This document shows, in pieces, positions 22,971 through 35,500 of a DNA stretch of 64,000 nt. Numbering within the stretch: position 1 is the stretch's first letter; each line of letters begins with the position of its first letter. The DNA is from Owenia fusiformis (lineage: Eukaryota; Annelida; Polychaeta; Sabellida; Oweniidae): positions 25,962,822-26,026,821 of the forward strand of contig CAIIXF020000008.1 in the NCBI GenBank assembly GCA_903813345.2, in the 5' to 3' direction. The notes under the pieces were generated by a model. That model had not been told where the DNA came from and did no database searches. It worked only from the letters and a program-made list of their open reading frames with translations. The translations under genes were made by a program, and so were the position numbers.

Positions 22971-24128
22971 TCCCATCGAACGAAGTTCGGAGGGATATAG
23001 GGAACGCCTCCGTCCGTACGTACGTCCGTCCGTACGTCCGTCCGTCTGTCCGGGCAATAACTCAAATACCGTTGGCCCGATTTTGTTTATATTTTGCACA
23101 CATATACCCTATGGGGGTAGAAGTTCTGCTCGAAAGCCGATTTTCAAAATGGCCGCTCATTTCAAAATGGCGGCCATTTTAGTGCCGAATTTACAGTAAT
23201 TTAGGTGCAATATGTAAACTGTAATAGCAATATGTTTTAGATGTTAAAAAATTATATAGGACATTAATAAAGCTAGAAATGTAGATATTAAAGAAGCACA
23301 CGGCAGCCATCTTGAAAAATGGCGGTCTTTACTCGTTATTTTACGATTTTTGCTGTAACTCGAAAAGTAGTGGAGCGATTTTGTTCATATTTGGTATGTG
23401 AATACTATAAACATTGCACACTGTCTAAAGACACTTTTAGTAGAAGGTGGCCATTTTGAAAATTGGAGGCCATTTTTCAAAATGGCCGCCATTTTAACGT
23501 ATTTTACTATAACTCGAAAAGTAGTGGAGCGATTTTGTTCATATTTGGTATGTGAATACTATAAGCATGACACACTGTCCTATGACACTTATGGTAGAAG
23601 CCGGCCATTTTGAAATTTTTTTTGAAAAATGGCCGCCATTTTAACATATTTTACTATAACTCGAAAAGTAGTGAAGCGATTTTGTTCATATTTGGTATGT
23701 GAATACTGTAAGCATGGCACACTGTCTAATGACACTTTTGGTAGAAGGCGGTCATCTTTCAAAATGGCCGCCATTTTAACATATTTTACTATTACTCGAA
23801 AAGTAGTGGAGCAATTTTGTTTATATTTGGTATGTGAATACTATAAGCAAGGCACACTGTCTAATGGCACTTTTGGTAGAAGGTGGCCATTTTGAAAAAT
23901 GGCCGCCATTTTAACGTATTTTACTATAACTTGAAAAGTAATGGAGCTCTTTTGTTCATATTTGGTATGTGAATACCATAAGCATGGCACATGGTCTAAT
24001 GGCACTTTTGGTAGAAGGCGGCCATTTTGAAAAATGGCTGCCATTTTTGCTATATCCTTTGTTTGCAAAAATGCCCTCCATGGCTGTTCGATGGGATTCG
24101 CTACGCTTTGGCGTTGCCGTTGTTCTGG
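22971..24128 (+). mobile_element. HINE/Helitron-type non-autonomous element, copy B
   Basis: It starts TCCCATCGAACGAAGTTCGG after TTA, followed by a TCCG/TACG microsatellite (23010-23050) and GGGCAATAACTCAAATACCG. An internal array of about five diverged 134-154-bp units follows, each with AAAATGGCCGCCATTTT. The 3' end has GTTCGATGGGAT, the hairpin GCTACGC-TTTG-GCGTTGC and CTGG followed by T. It lies in inverse orientation to copy A. Confidence 0.85.
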
Positions 24129-24385
24129 TTTTGTATCTTAGTTAAAAATATATTTTTCAATATAACATTGCAGTACATTGTCATTTGATTGCCTATTTGT
24201 TTAGGGTTCAATTTGACACTGAATAGTAATAAACTGTAACTCACATTCCAATATTAAACACATGATCATTCATTCTAGCCTACATGGAACCTAAGATAGA
24301 CTTTCTTTTTATATGTGAAAATGGCAACTCGACTTCAGTAAATGATACTTCCATTGTATGTTATGAAGAAATAAAAAGAAATTAA

Positions 24386-25077
24386 CCTTTAGCGTGCTGC
24401 CGGCGGACTCGTCCGCCGAGACTAAAATGTCTCTCACAACTGCCGGCGGACCCGTACGCCCGATTTCAAACTTTTAAAAACTTTACTTTTTCGCGCCATT
24501 CGTATTGTCCAATTAGATTGCCCGATTTATTCAGTGCCTAACATGACTTCCTGTTGACCTAGAAATGGCGATATTTCGAAAAATAATTCTCAATTCAACA
24601 ATTTAAACAGTGTTTTAGTCGTTTTTAGTGAACGAATCGTACAAAATGGTGGACAAATACGATCACAACGAAAATGTGGGGGAAATAGATTACGATTTCG
24701 AGCTCTTTAGGCTCTTGGAAGCCGATAACGGTCATCGAAAATAGAAACTAGAATATTTTCTGAATTGAAAAATTGAACATTCGATCGCTGCAAATTCAGA
24801 TTTGGATTCTGACCAGACGAAGAGGCGGAGCGGCGGATTCCGGAGGAGTATTCATGGTATATTTATGCCCAGTCGTGTTAATGTACGAAAAAATTCATGA
24901 GAACATTTTTTTCATGAGCCAGGCCACTGTATCTTCCCTTTGTGAAAATTTTATCCAGATTCATTCAGTAGTTATTGAGATATTAATTATTTAGTCCATA
25001 TATCATTTTGTGCACTCTTTGAAAAATAAGCCAGTTGCGTGGGATATATTTGCTGAAATAAGGCAGCATGGCAAAGG
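24386..25077. mobile_element. piggyBac-type element, internally deleted, with TTAA duplication
   Basis: TTAA lies at both borders (24382-24385 and 25078-25081). The ends are CCTTTAGCGTGCTGCC on the left and GGCAGCATGGCAAAGG on the right, an imperfect 16-bp TIR. Just inside the left end is a perfect hairpin CGGCGGAC-tc-GTCCGCCG (24401-24418). At 692 bp it can hold only the start of a transposase. TTAA targeting with CCY...RGG ends is diagnostic of the piggyBac superfamily. Confidence 0.92.
24646..24744 (+). pseudogene. Truncated N terminus of a piggyBac-type transposase
   Basis: An ATG at 24646 opens 32 codons ending at TAG 24742-24744, with an acidic motif DYDFELFRLLEADNGH. After the stop, another frame continues with a Ser/Asp-rich and then Arg-rich stretch (SDLDSDQTKRR, about 24790). 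Acidic, DSD-rich N termini are usual for piggyBac transposases. The catalytic DDD domain is absent. Confidence 0.65.
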
Positions 25078-25081
25078 TTAA

Positions 25082-28000
25082 TATAATTTGAAAAAGTCAT
25101 AATTTTGCTTTGTTTCTTGTCAAGATTTCCAAAACTTTATTCTTTCAAAAGCAGCTAGTTACTTGCGACTAATATAACTGTGCGGTACCAACTTTTATAT
25201 AAACATTCATATGAAAACTTAGTATAAGAGATATTGAAACGACACTTAAAAAAGTTTACATGCTACTTTATCCTCAATTCTGAAATGATGTACACACACA
25301 TAATAAACCTGTTGTTGAGATATTTCAGCAATTTAAATTAAGTGACATGATGTATTCATATTGTAAAGCAAGAGTGTTTCTCCTTGGCTTCGTGGGCTTA
25401 TAGGATGGTACCATTTTTGTTATTATTACATAGTAAAGTTCACATTGACTTTGTAAATAAGTGAAAAGTCCAAGGTCTTGTGCTAACATGTTTATTGGAG
25501 CATTTAGATAGTCTGCGTATGGTGGATCATTTGTTTATGAACATGTTGCTTAATACAAACTGATCCATTACTCTGTCCACCATATTCGATATTTATTTTG
25601 TAAACCAAATCAAGTTTATTTGTCAGTTAATTTGATCTCCTAGATAGCTCAATGTGTTTGAAAATCAATGTTGCCAAATCAAACAGAATAACCCATTAGG
25701 ATGTTATTTTACTCAAAACATATGTTTTTATCTGAATATATTATTTTGATATATTTAGAAAATAGCAAAATTGGCACGACAGGGTTCATGCCTACTTTTA
25801 GCAATTTGTTTTTAATGAATAAATAATTTCATCCAAAATTAGAATTAAAATGTTATTTTAAATGACGAAGCTCATTTCAACAGGTACACTTACTATGAAT
25901 GATAATTAATTAAACAATGGCATTTATCTGTTAACACTATATTGCACCTGGAGTTGTTTTACTGTTAGTTTGAAATTATGCATTAGGTAGCAGCAAATTA
26001 ATATGCGACAGTGTTGTGAAAAAATCAATATCGGTTAACAGATTGCTTTCTGGATCAGACTTGCTAGCAAAGTGTGGACGTATGCAGACAATTTTCATTC
26101 AAGGTAAAAATATTTTGTTCCATCTGGATTGTTTTTTGTCTATTTTTATTAATATTTTGCTTGTCCGATTGGTTTGATGTATTTTGATTATAGGGTAATT
26201 ACAAGTTCAGACTTACCTGTTGATCGCTATCATCTTCATGACGCAATTTTCCTTTCTCGAAAATGTTCATAGTTGGTTAACATGCTTCTTGATATGATCT
26301 GATTTAATTGTAACTTCAGATAGTCACTGATTCAAGATCAAGTATCTTATCTTTTGTCAGGAAGCATCTATTCACATTAAATTTAATTTTTAAAAAAATT
26401 ACTCGTACTGAAAATTTCATATCAGATTCAATTTCTATATTTTTGAACATTATAGTTTTTGTAAAACACTATACACTATATTCAGATATTCTGTTTTTGT
26501 TTTGATCTAATTGAAAATTAAGTCAATGCCAGAAGTCATGTTGACATGAAAACAGTTTTATGACTTTCAAAGTTAATACATGTACGTATATTGAAGGTTG
26601 CCGCTATATGTAAATCACCTTATATTGATTATTGAGCTCATATATTATTATTCTTTTGTGATCAATTATCTGAACTGTCTATTTTGTGAAATTGGGCAGG
26701 TGATTATTTGAGATATAAACATCTAAAAAGGTTGATCTTTATATTGAGATAGGTACATCTAAGTAAAAATCCCTCCCCTTCATGACGCATTTGTCTAACT
26801 AGAAAAGAAGTGGGGTGATTTTGTCAATATTTTGTTTGTGAATACTTTGAAGCATGATGCATTGATGATGCTGTTTTTAAGTATGGATATAGAGAAGCGT
26901 CCACACGTGTCTGTAATGTGATGTGTAATGTTAGAATAGCTGCCATTTTTATAAACTATTGTTATCTCAAATGCCATATATGGTTTTGTTTTAACTAAAA
27001 AGCTAATATCTTCTTGGAAGAAGGCCTCATCTGAGAAAGAATTTCAAATAAAGCTGCTCTGTTCAAAGTAGACATCATTTTGCATCGATATGTATCTGCT
27101 TTGGTCTAAACCAAAGACAATAAGGTTTGACTACCATTTCTCATTATTCTATTTCGAGTTTATGTGGTGATGACAGTTATTATTAATTACGTAGCAATGT
27201 CCATCAGATAAATTATATTATGATTATGAGTTCAATTAAACTGATCCTACTGAAACATTATAACCAAAGGACACTGTGAGAAGTATTTGTCCATGCCTAT
27301 TAGATATTAATGCAAAGTTATTACTTGGATACATCACTAGAAGATCATATTATTTGTCCACCCACTTGTTCTCTTGCATCACTTCCTGATCAGACTTATT
27401 CACTAATGCAAAAATGTTGTTCACTGTATATGAACATTGTAGACTCTTATAAATCATTTTGATCTTGCAGGTGCTATACTCGGTAATATGTCTATATGAC
27501 AGTGGTTATGATTTAATCCCTAGTCTGTGTGCAGTACACAATGATGCTTAGATAAAATAGTCTTTGTATTATCCATGGATAATTTAAATCCATCAGATGG
27601 AACATTTTTGAAAATAATTATACTTGAGTAAACTTTAAAATCCCCTTCTCAAAAGCTGTATACATGTGTTTTAGATTTAGTGTTTTAGTCATTGCCAACT
27701 ATTCATTGATCTGTTCCATACCCCTGTTGCCCCTGTTTGATAATTTATACAGTGGGATAGCTATCTTTTCATAAGTAACATCTCAATAATAGTTGTGTTA
27801 TTCTCTGTCCGCAAGCTCTTCTTGCAACCAGATTGTGGATGATCTTCAACAGTGACCATGCCTTCCTCTTTACAATACTACCTATATATTCTTTATGCAG
27901 ATATAACACCTTGCCCATGCACTTAATGAGTACATGTATGTCTCTGACAGTGTCCTCTTACTTATGTATTCTTGAAAGAAAATCTAATGGTATTCCCTAA

Positions 28001-28095
28001 TGTATCCGTTAATGTCACACGCTGCATCAGTCACATTAACCTCATCTGACAATTTGATTTTTGGTGTGTCTCATAACATGTAATGTTAATAGACA
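25082..28095. other. AT-rich noncoding DNA, probable EIF5 intron
   Basis: No gene is recognised. About 26795-26880 is a decayed single unit of the HINE array (GAAAAGAAGTGGGGTGATTT, then TTTGTGAATACTTTGAAGCATG). The remainder shows no repeats I can bound. Confidence 0.4.
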
Positions 28096-28519
28096 AGATG
28101 CGAGTAGAAAAAATCTTGATTTACGCCATTAAATATTCAAAATTCAGTCAAAGCGATGTTATATTTGAAATCTACATGTAGAAGGACATCTAGAAATATG
28201 GTTTCGAAAATTGTTTATCAAGTTTGAAAATTTAATTATTTTTGAAAGTGTGACTTCTAGTTCGGGTTGATTCTCCATAGAGCCCATGTTACAAAATCAC
28301 AAAAAGTGAAATATCTTTTTTTGTATTGGTCAGATAACATTTTCATTTACTGGACATATTTTGATTTGCATAACTATTAGATACATAAGGGTTATATGAA
28401 AATTGAACCACTAAAACAGATGTTATTTAAGTTAAAGGTAACTTTCTACTATACCCGCCATGCTATCTGACCCGAACGAGCCACCTGGTGGTGAAACTGG
28501 TAACTACCTACTCGCATCT
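28096..28519. mobile_element. AGATGCGAGTAG TIR element, first arm of an inverted pair
   Basis: It starts AGATGCGAGTAGAAAAAATC and ends GGTAGTTACCTACTCGCATCT-type sequence. It is about 424 bp, with no ORF. It is the near-identical inverted partner of 29543-29946. The similarity continues a few bases outside the TIR (TAATAGAC), so the true end may be slightly further out. Confidence 0.82.
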
Positions 28520-29057
28520 GGTTAATTGGCCCATTCTGTCCTACAATGCTATTGTGATTTGTTGTGATGTTATAGTGAGCACATATAAACATTTGTTTAG
28601 CAACAAACAACGAGTAACAATACCAAACTTTTTTAGAAAAATGCATGATTTCCGCATGCTTTAAAATGATTAAAATAACAAGTTATTATGATATTTATAT
28701 GTTATAATTTAATTGACCTGCCTACCCTTGATACAGGTTACCATGGCAACCTGATCTCATTCATAATTTAAGATATAGCAATAATATTTTAGCATTGTAT
28801 GTGTAATTACATGATCTACATTTTCTGAAAAAATGAGAGGGATATGTGGAAAAATCACAAAATGAGAGCATTTTTATCAGAATATATGGATCGCCCCTTG
28901 TATCACCGAATAATTCTGAAGTTATTGTATTGTCATACATCCTTTAATACTCAGACATCCTTCATCCAGATATAGAAGCAATAAGCAATAACAAGCAGGT
29001 AAAAGCATGCCAAGTAACCATTGCTAAGTGTCTGAAGATTGCAACAAAGAAAATTAA
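28520..29057. other. Noncoding DNA, nothing recognised
   Basis: No feature can be supported. Confidence 0.3.
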
Positions 29058-29178
29058 CTAGACAACAGCAACACCAAAGCGTAGCAAATCCCATCGAACA
29101 GCCATGGTTGGGATTTTTACAAACAAAGTATGTAGCAAAAATGACGGCCATTTTTCAAAATGACCACCTTCTACCAAA
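29058..29178 (-). mobile_element. HINE fragment, 3' end only
   Basis: It has the 3' terminal CTAG, hairpin GCTACGC-TTTG-GTGTTGC, GTTCGATGGGAT and part of one array unit up to CCACCTTCTACC. The 5' part is missing. Confidence 0.8.
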
Positions 29179-29542
29179 ATTTATTTATGAATATTGAATT
29201 TTCAACTTACCACTTGCCCCTATTTGTTTGTCTTGGATCTTGAAACAAACTAGAAAACAAGTCTGAATGTGTGGCAAGTTGACTTGACATCATCATCACC
29301 ATGACAATATTCATAATAATATGACAATGTTAAAACAGCATTGTGTTTGTGATGTGCACTTATTGGACATGCTTGCTCTCATTAAAATACTTCAGTGTAT
29401 CACATGTTATTAATGGAAGGATACCTCAAAGAAAACAGGGAGAATAAGTAGTATTAGGACTGAAACATAATTTATGGCAGATTCTCATACCAAATATTCG
29501 ATCAGCTAATTTACATGCAGAAACAAATATTCAGAATAACGC

Positions 29543-29946
29543 AGATGCGAGTAGGTAGTTACCAGTTTCACCACCAGATGGCTCGTTCGGGTCAGATAGC
29601 ATGGCGGGTATAGTAGAAAAATCCCTTTAACTTAAATAACATCTGTTTTAGTGGTTCAATTTTCATTTAACCCTTATGTATCTAATAGTTATGCAAAATA
29701 TGTCCAGTAAATGAAAATGTCATCTGACCAATACAAGAAAAGATATTTCACTTTTTGTGATTTTGTAACATGGGCTCTATGGAGAATCAACCCGAACTAG
29801 AAGTCACACTTTCAAAAATAATGAAATTTTCAAACTTGATAAACAATTTTCAAATCCATATTTCTAGATGTACTTTACATGTAGATTTCAAATATAACAT
29901 CGCTTTGACTGAATTTTGAAAATCAAGATTTTTTCTACTCGCATCT
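29543..29946. mobile_element. AGATGCGAGTAG TIR element, second arm of an inverted pair
   Basis: It starts AGATGCGAGTAGGTAGTTACC and ends TTTTTTCTACTCGCATCT. It is about 404 bp and is the reverse complement of 28096-28519 with roughly 5% differences by eye, plus one short deletion near the right end. Confidence 0.82.
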
Positions 29947-30827
29947 AGTCTATTAGAAATGAAATGACATTGAACCAGGCGTATTCGACAGTTATGTCAA
30001 TCTGATTGAAAATTTGATGTTTCAACAATATGTTAGTGTGTTTATCTTGTTATCTACGATCAAGGTACCCTTTAAAATGCCATGTAATTTTTAGTTACAC
30101 AATAAATCAATTTCTTTGTATCATGATTATTGTCGACACTCAATAAAATCATATATTTCAACCATGTTAAAATCAATGGGGTTGGGTTGACTAAGGGTTA
30201 TCTGAAAAATTCTGCATTGAGAATTTTTTAAATTGAAATACTAGAGCAGATTTTTGTCACAATTTTTTCCTGAATGCTTCTTAAGCACTGCAATAAAAAC
30301 TCTTGAAATTATCTTGACAGAATAATAGCTACCAAGTACACCTACATTTTCCTGTTCTAAATCAGGTGTCTTGTACCTAATTGCACAAATTCACGTCTTT
30401 TTATTGCATCAGTGTCATCAGGTTTTCTAATGACGTGATGGTAGAATGTTACATCCTGTGTCAAAAGTTCATTAGAATAGTTATTTTCAGTTCCTAATCT
30501 TATTTCGTCAACCATAATTCAGATTTACTTCATAAAAAATTAACATCACTAATGTGATTTGATTTTTATACTGTTCATTGAGAGTCCCCTGTCACGTTAG
30601 CTCAGGTGTTAACACTTCATATGTGTATTTTCATTTTCCTCATTTGTAACATTGTGTTGAAGAAGTAGGCGTGAGTTTTGTTTTACCTGAATATGTTTTC
30701 ACATTTGATTCATGACAATTATTTCCTTTAGGATATCATTTCATCAGGTTTATAAAATGCCATTTCTATGTGTTATACTTTCAGATTTAAGCCCATTCTA
30801 GAGAAGAGTTGCTATGAGACTATATAC

Positions 30828-31655
30828 ATTTTTATCGCACTTTGAAAAAGTGTTATATTGTCGTCGTCTTGTGCTGTTGGGCGGGCGTTTGGGCGGGCGG
30901 GCGGGACATAAACCAAATCTTGTCATCAAATTTCCAGGATAACTGCTTACCTGTTCAACTTGAAATTTTTACAGATGCAAGAGCAGACTAGTACCAAGAT
31001 CTGATTAGGTTAAGGGCATGCTGGGTAAACTATGTGGCGGCCATTTTGAATTTTTCAACAAATCTTGTCATCAAAATTCAAAGAAAACCACTTATCCGTT
31101 CAACTTGAAATTTTTACAGATGCAAGAGCAGACTATTGCCAAGATCTGATTAGGTTTTGGGTATGCTGGCTGAATTACATGGTGGCCATTTTGAATTTTT
31201 GAATTTGGCGGCCATTTTGAATTTTTCAACTTGCTCCAAATTGACCAAATTTTTTTTTAAAAACATCTACAAGTTCTCAAAAGTTCAAATCTGACCTTAG
31301 ATTTCAGATTTGACCTTTCGTTGACCTTCAGTGGCCTTGAAAAGGTCAAAAATTTGATTTTCTTAATTGATATTTTGGATTTAAATTTAGGTCAGCTAAT
31401 TACAAAAGACCTACTGAGGTCGAAGGTCATCAAATTAGGTCACAAACAATGTTATCTAAATTTTCCCAAAGTTCAAGACTACAAATAAATTCTTGTCATC
31501 AAAATTGCACGAAAACCGCTAACCTTGTCAACTTGAAATGTTTACAGATGCAAGAGCAGACTAGTGCCAAGGTCTGATTAGGTTTTGGCCATGCTGGGTA
31601 AATTGCATGGTGGCCAGTTTGCTCTTCAAAGTGCGATATTTATCACTGTGTGTCT
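30828..31655 (+). mobile_element. TATCGCACTTTGAA TIR element with internal repeats
   Basis: The left end TATCGCACTTTGAAAAAG is mirrored by TTCAAAGTGCGATA at about 31627. A GGGCGGGCG-rich patch (30880-30905) follows the left end. Inside, the segment CTTGAAATTTTTACAGATGCAAGAGCAGACTA-like occurs three times, with AATGGCGGCCATTTTGAATTTTT between. The right flank ATTTATCACTGTGTGTCTTG is shared with the copy at 57.7 kb and so belongs to the element. Confidence 0.75.
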
Positions 31656-32399
31656 TGTTATTATCATACTTTTATAAATGCTAACTTACATTGTCTTGAG
31701 CTGATGTGTCACCGTGTGTTGGCGGAAGAGGAATATGCGGTGTAAAGGGCTGTTGATTTTTTAAGAGCACCTCTCATTAAATCCCCACCACCCACCAATT
31801 TAGGGTTTCCATCTCTCACATTTTAACATTTAAGAAGAACACTTGATAGATTTGCTGAACTTATTACTATATTCCTTTTCATTATTAACTGTATTATCAG
31901 GAAGGATGAACTATTCCTGTTGAGGTGAAAAGTTTAGTCTTATTACTCACAATATGCAAAGTGATAGGATCTAAATTATATGGATCCTGTAAAGGACGTA
32001 AGAAGATAAAATCAAAGAAGAATAGCACTGCTGAACTGAGCTGACTTCATACACATTGCAATTTCTCATCACATTTTGATTTATTGTAGGAGATTTAAAT
32101 TGTTTGTATCTTCATATTTTTCACACCTACTGGTTTGATTATATTAAAAACATGTGACAACATGATTTGATATATACCATTTGTGAATAGCATGGAATTT
32201 GATAGGAATATCATCCAGTACTTAAACAAATATGACTTACAAAAGTTGTCATGTTTTAACTTGATTTTTGCCATTTCATCTCGTCCCTTACTGTATCTAT
32301 TTTCTATCACTTTGTATTTGTTGTAACTGTATATGAGTTGATATACGGAATATGTAATTAATAAATGTATAATTCTTTCCCTGTTTTTTGTATTTTCAG
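31656..32399. other. Noncoding DNA before the EIF5 start exon
   Basis: A minus-strand open stretch here has no recognised homology. The acceptor TATTTTCAG at 32391-32399 begins the EIF5 exon that carries the start codon. Confidence 0.4.
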
Positions 32400-32574
32400 C
32401 GTTGTTGCTTAGCCAAGGTAGAAAACTGCTAGGCCCCGAAATTAATACACGAAGGTGTTGCGGTAAAAACAGTTTTATGAATTTCCCCAAACCCAACCAA
32501 GACAGGTTTTCAACTAGTCGTTATAGCGGCATATTCCATAGAAGACATAAAGGGACTAAGATAGACCATTCATC

Positions 32575-35500
32575 ATGTCTGTCAATGTCAACCGCAGTGT
32601 TACAGACCCCTACTACCGCTACAAGATGCCTAAAATCATAGCCAAGGTCAGTGTTTAGAAATAACATTGCGAAACCAAGATTTCCTTGTATCAGGCTTTA
32701 CTTTTCAAGTAAAGGTTGTCATTACATTTTGCTTGGTACAATGAATTTATTCTATTTATCAACCCTAACCATAGCTTGGAAAGTATTATTACTCTTTACT
32801 GGAAAATTCAATGGTAAATTTGAGTATGTTCAGTTGGGAATCATTACAGAATAGGATGTATAAGAAATCCCATGGCAGCATTACTAAACCCAAACACGAT
32901 TTCAATGGGGCATACTTTCCGCTAGATGTCGAATTAACCTTGTGAAACGTGAAATCTTGCACTTCTAATATTAATGTTTTTCCTGCTCTATTTATGTCCT
33001 AAGTAAGGATAAGATGAGGTTACAATGGCTTCCATTTAAAAACAGAGATAATGTTATTGAATTGCTCTTTTATTGCTTACTAAGAGCTAAGAGTCATGAT
33101 ATGTCATGATATGTGGAAAATATCAACCAGTTGGGCAATATTCACCACCCTGAATTTTTTATTATTTTGTAAATTCTTCACATCTGGTCAGTACCCTGAA
33201 TTTCTTAATGTTTGATTTATTCTTTCGCGTTTGTGGTCTGATTCAGTAGCATTTGAATAAAGCAAGTCCATGATATGATGTATTTCCAATTGAAATCTTG
33301 CAAAAACTCATGGTTGAGATTTTATACATGATCTTGGGAGAAAATACAATAAGTGAAGGAGTCCTTATTCTAGAAGTCAGGTCTTGTAGAGCAGTCTGTC
33401 AGCAAAACATATTAGTACAGTAGAACCTGCTAAGTGGAACATCTCTGTAAGTGGAACATCTCACACGTGGAACAGTTTTTTTAAAGTCGCATGGCCTCTC
33501 TACTCCATGTTAATTAACCTGTTTTAGTGGAACACATCCCAAGTTGAACACTTTTTTGTGTTCCACTTACACAGGTTCTACTATATGTCTATAGTCCATT
33601 TGTGATGAAAGATTATTATCCCACCGAACGAAGTTCGAGGGGGATATAGAAAAGCCGTTCGTCCGTCCGTCCGTTCGTGTGTCCGGGCAATAACTCAAAT
33701 ACCGGTTAACGGATTTCATTCAAATTTTATAGGCTTATGCCTTATGGGTGTCGAGAAGGAATTTTCAATATGGCTGCTAAATTCAAAAAAGCGGCCATTT
33801 TTCGGACAAAAATATAATCTTTGATTACTCAAATACTAGTGGATGGATTTGGTTCAAATTTTATATGCTGTTGTCCGGGTACAAAGGAGCCCTGCTGAAG
33901 AAGACATTTTCAAGATGGCCGTCATATTTCAAAATGGCGGCCATTTTTCGTAAAAAAACGTTATCTTTGATAACTCAAATACCATTGAATAGATTTGGAT
34001 CAAATTTTATATGCTGTTGCCTGGGTACAAAGGAACCTTGCTCAAGAAGACATTTTCAAGATGGCAACCATATTTCAAAATGGCCGCCATTTTTTTGTAA
34101 AAAATGTTATCTTTGATAACTCAAATACTGTTGAATGGATTTGGTTCAAATTTTACATGCTGATGCCTAGGGACATAGGAGCTCTGCTCGAGAAGGGATT
34201 TTCAAGATGGCAGCTAAATTTCAAAATGGCCGCCATTTTTCGTTAAAAAAACAATATCATTGATAACTAAAATACCAGCAGTGAATGGATTTGGTTCCAA
34301 TTTTATATCCTGATGTTTAGGGAAATAGGAGATCTGCTTCAGAAGAAATTTCAAAGGGGTCAGCTGAATTTCAAAATGGCTGCCATTTTTCATAAAAAAG
34401 GTAATCTTTGATAACTCAAATACCATTGGACGGATTTTTCAAGGTGGCTGTTCGGTGGGATTTGCTACTCCGTGGAGTTGCTGTTTTTCTAGTTTATAAT
34501 GGTCCAGTTGACAAAAATATGAAAAATCCTATCATTCTTCAGTGTATTTTGATGAATCTCAGAAGCGACATGATCGTATCCAAGTTACAGATCTTCCTGG
34601 GTAAATATGTTGCGTTAAGTTTACTCGCAACAACTTTTCTTTTGTTAGACTAGGGATTAGACCGAGATATTGACATTTACACTATTTCAACAAATGACTG
34701 AAGATGGGATTTTCAGGAAATTACCTTTTATACATGAAATTACATTTCTCTTCTCACTGATTTTTACACAGTAGGTAGTGTTTACGATCAAATGAAATTG
34801 TGGTTGCCAAGACAACAATTATGTCTCTAGACATCAGTTGTCACCTTGACAATAAATGAAAGCTTTGATAAGGTTTCCTTGACAACTCTTGAATGTTATC
34901 TAAGAATCTTTAGACATACAACTTTCTTTAAATGCAAATCTAAATGTAGTGGCACAGTGTACGATACAGTGTGGTACTTAAACCTAAATGTGTGTAACAT
35001 TACTACATAATTATAATATCTTTAGTATTAAGGCTTGTATAGTTTTAAAATTGACTGTTCACAGTCATCTCCCCAGGATATTTTCTCAGGTGGGTGCAAA
35101 ATTCTCATTTTCACAATTCAGACCAAAATTGGTCAAAATATGCCAATTTTTCAAGTGGGCGCAAATGGATTTTCAGGTGGGTGCAAGACTATTTTCAAAA
35201 TCTCAGGTGGGTGCTACGCCCACTTGCTTTAATGCTGCGGAGATCACTGGTTCATCATAATGAGAATATCTTTCACTCTAAAAATTAAAAATGACAAAAA
35301 AAGCATTTGAAAATTGAAAAATCTTAAATAAAGGCAAGAAGTGAAGATTTGGTATGTCCTGATTGCTAGATACAATTAATTTGTAGAGGCCTAAGGGAGT
35401 GATGGTGTAGAATACATCAGGTCTAACACCTGGTGCAAGTATATCTGCAGTCTATACATTTCACTTAAGCAAACACCACGCCCTGTAATATAATATTTTA

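Noticed and set aside
23005-23050. GTACGTCC-type microsatellite as an independent locus
   Set aside because: It occurs at the same place in two HINE copies and so belongs to the element.
22919-24068. ORFs of 60-90 codons rich in MAAIL and YFTITRK
   Set aside because: They arise from the tandem units of HINE copy B; the same phrases recur because the units repeat, not because they encode a protein.
32095-32496. Minus-strand ORF of 133 codons overlapping the EIF5 start exon
   Set aside because: It has no recognised homology, runs antisense over the EIF5 5' UTR and acceptor, and is AT-rich.
33865-34426. ORFs with repeated HISKWPPFF or similar phrases
   Set aside because: They are translations of the 147-bp units of HINE copy C.
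35094-35288. Overlapping ORFs with FSGGCK-like repeats
   Set aside because: They result from the CAGGTGGGTGC repeat in an EIF5 intron and lack any other coding sign.
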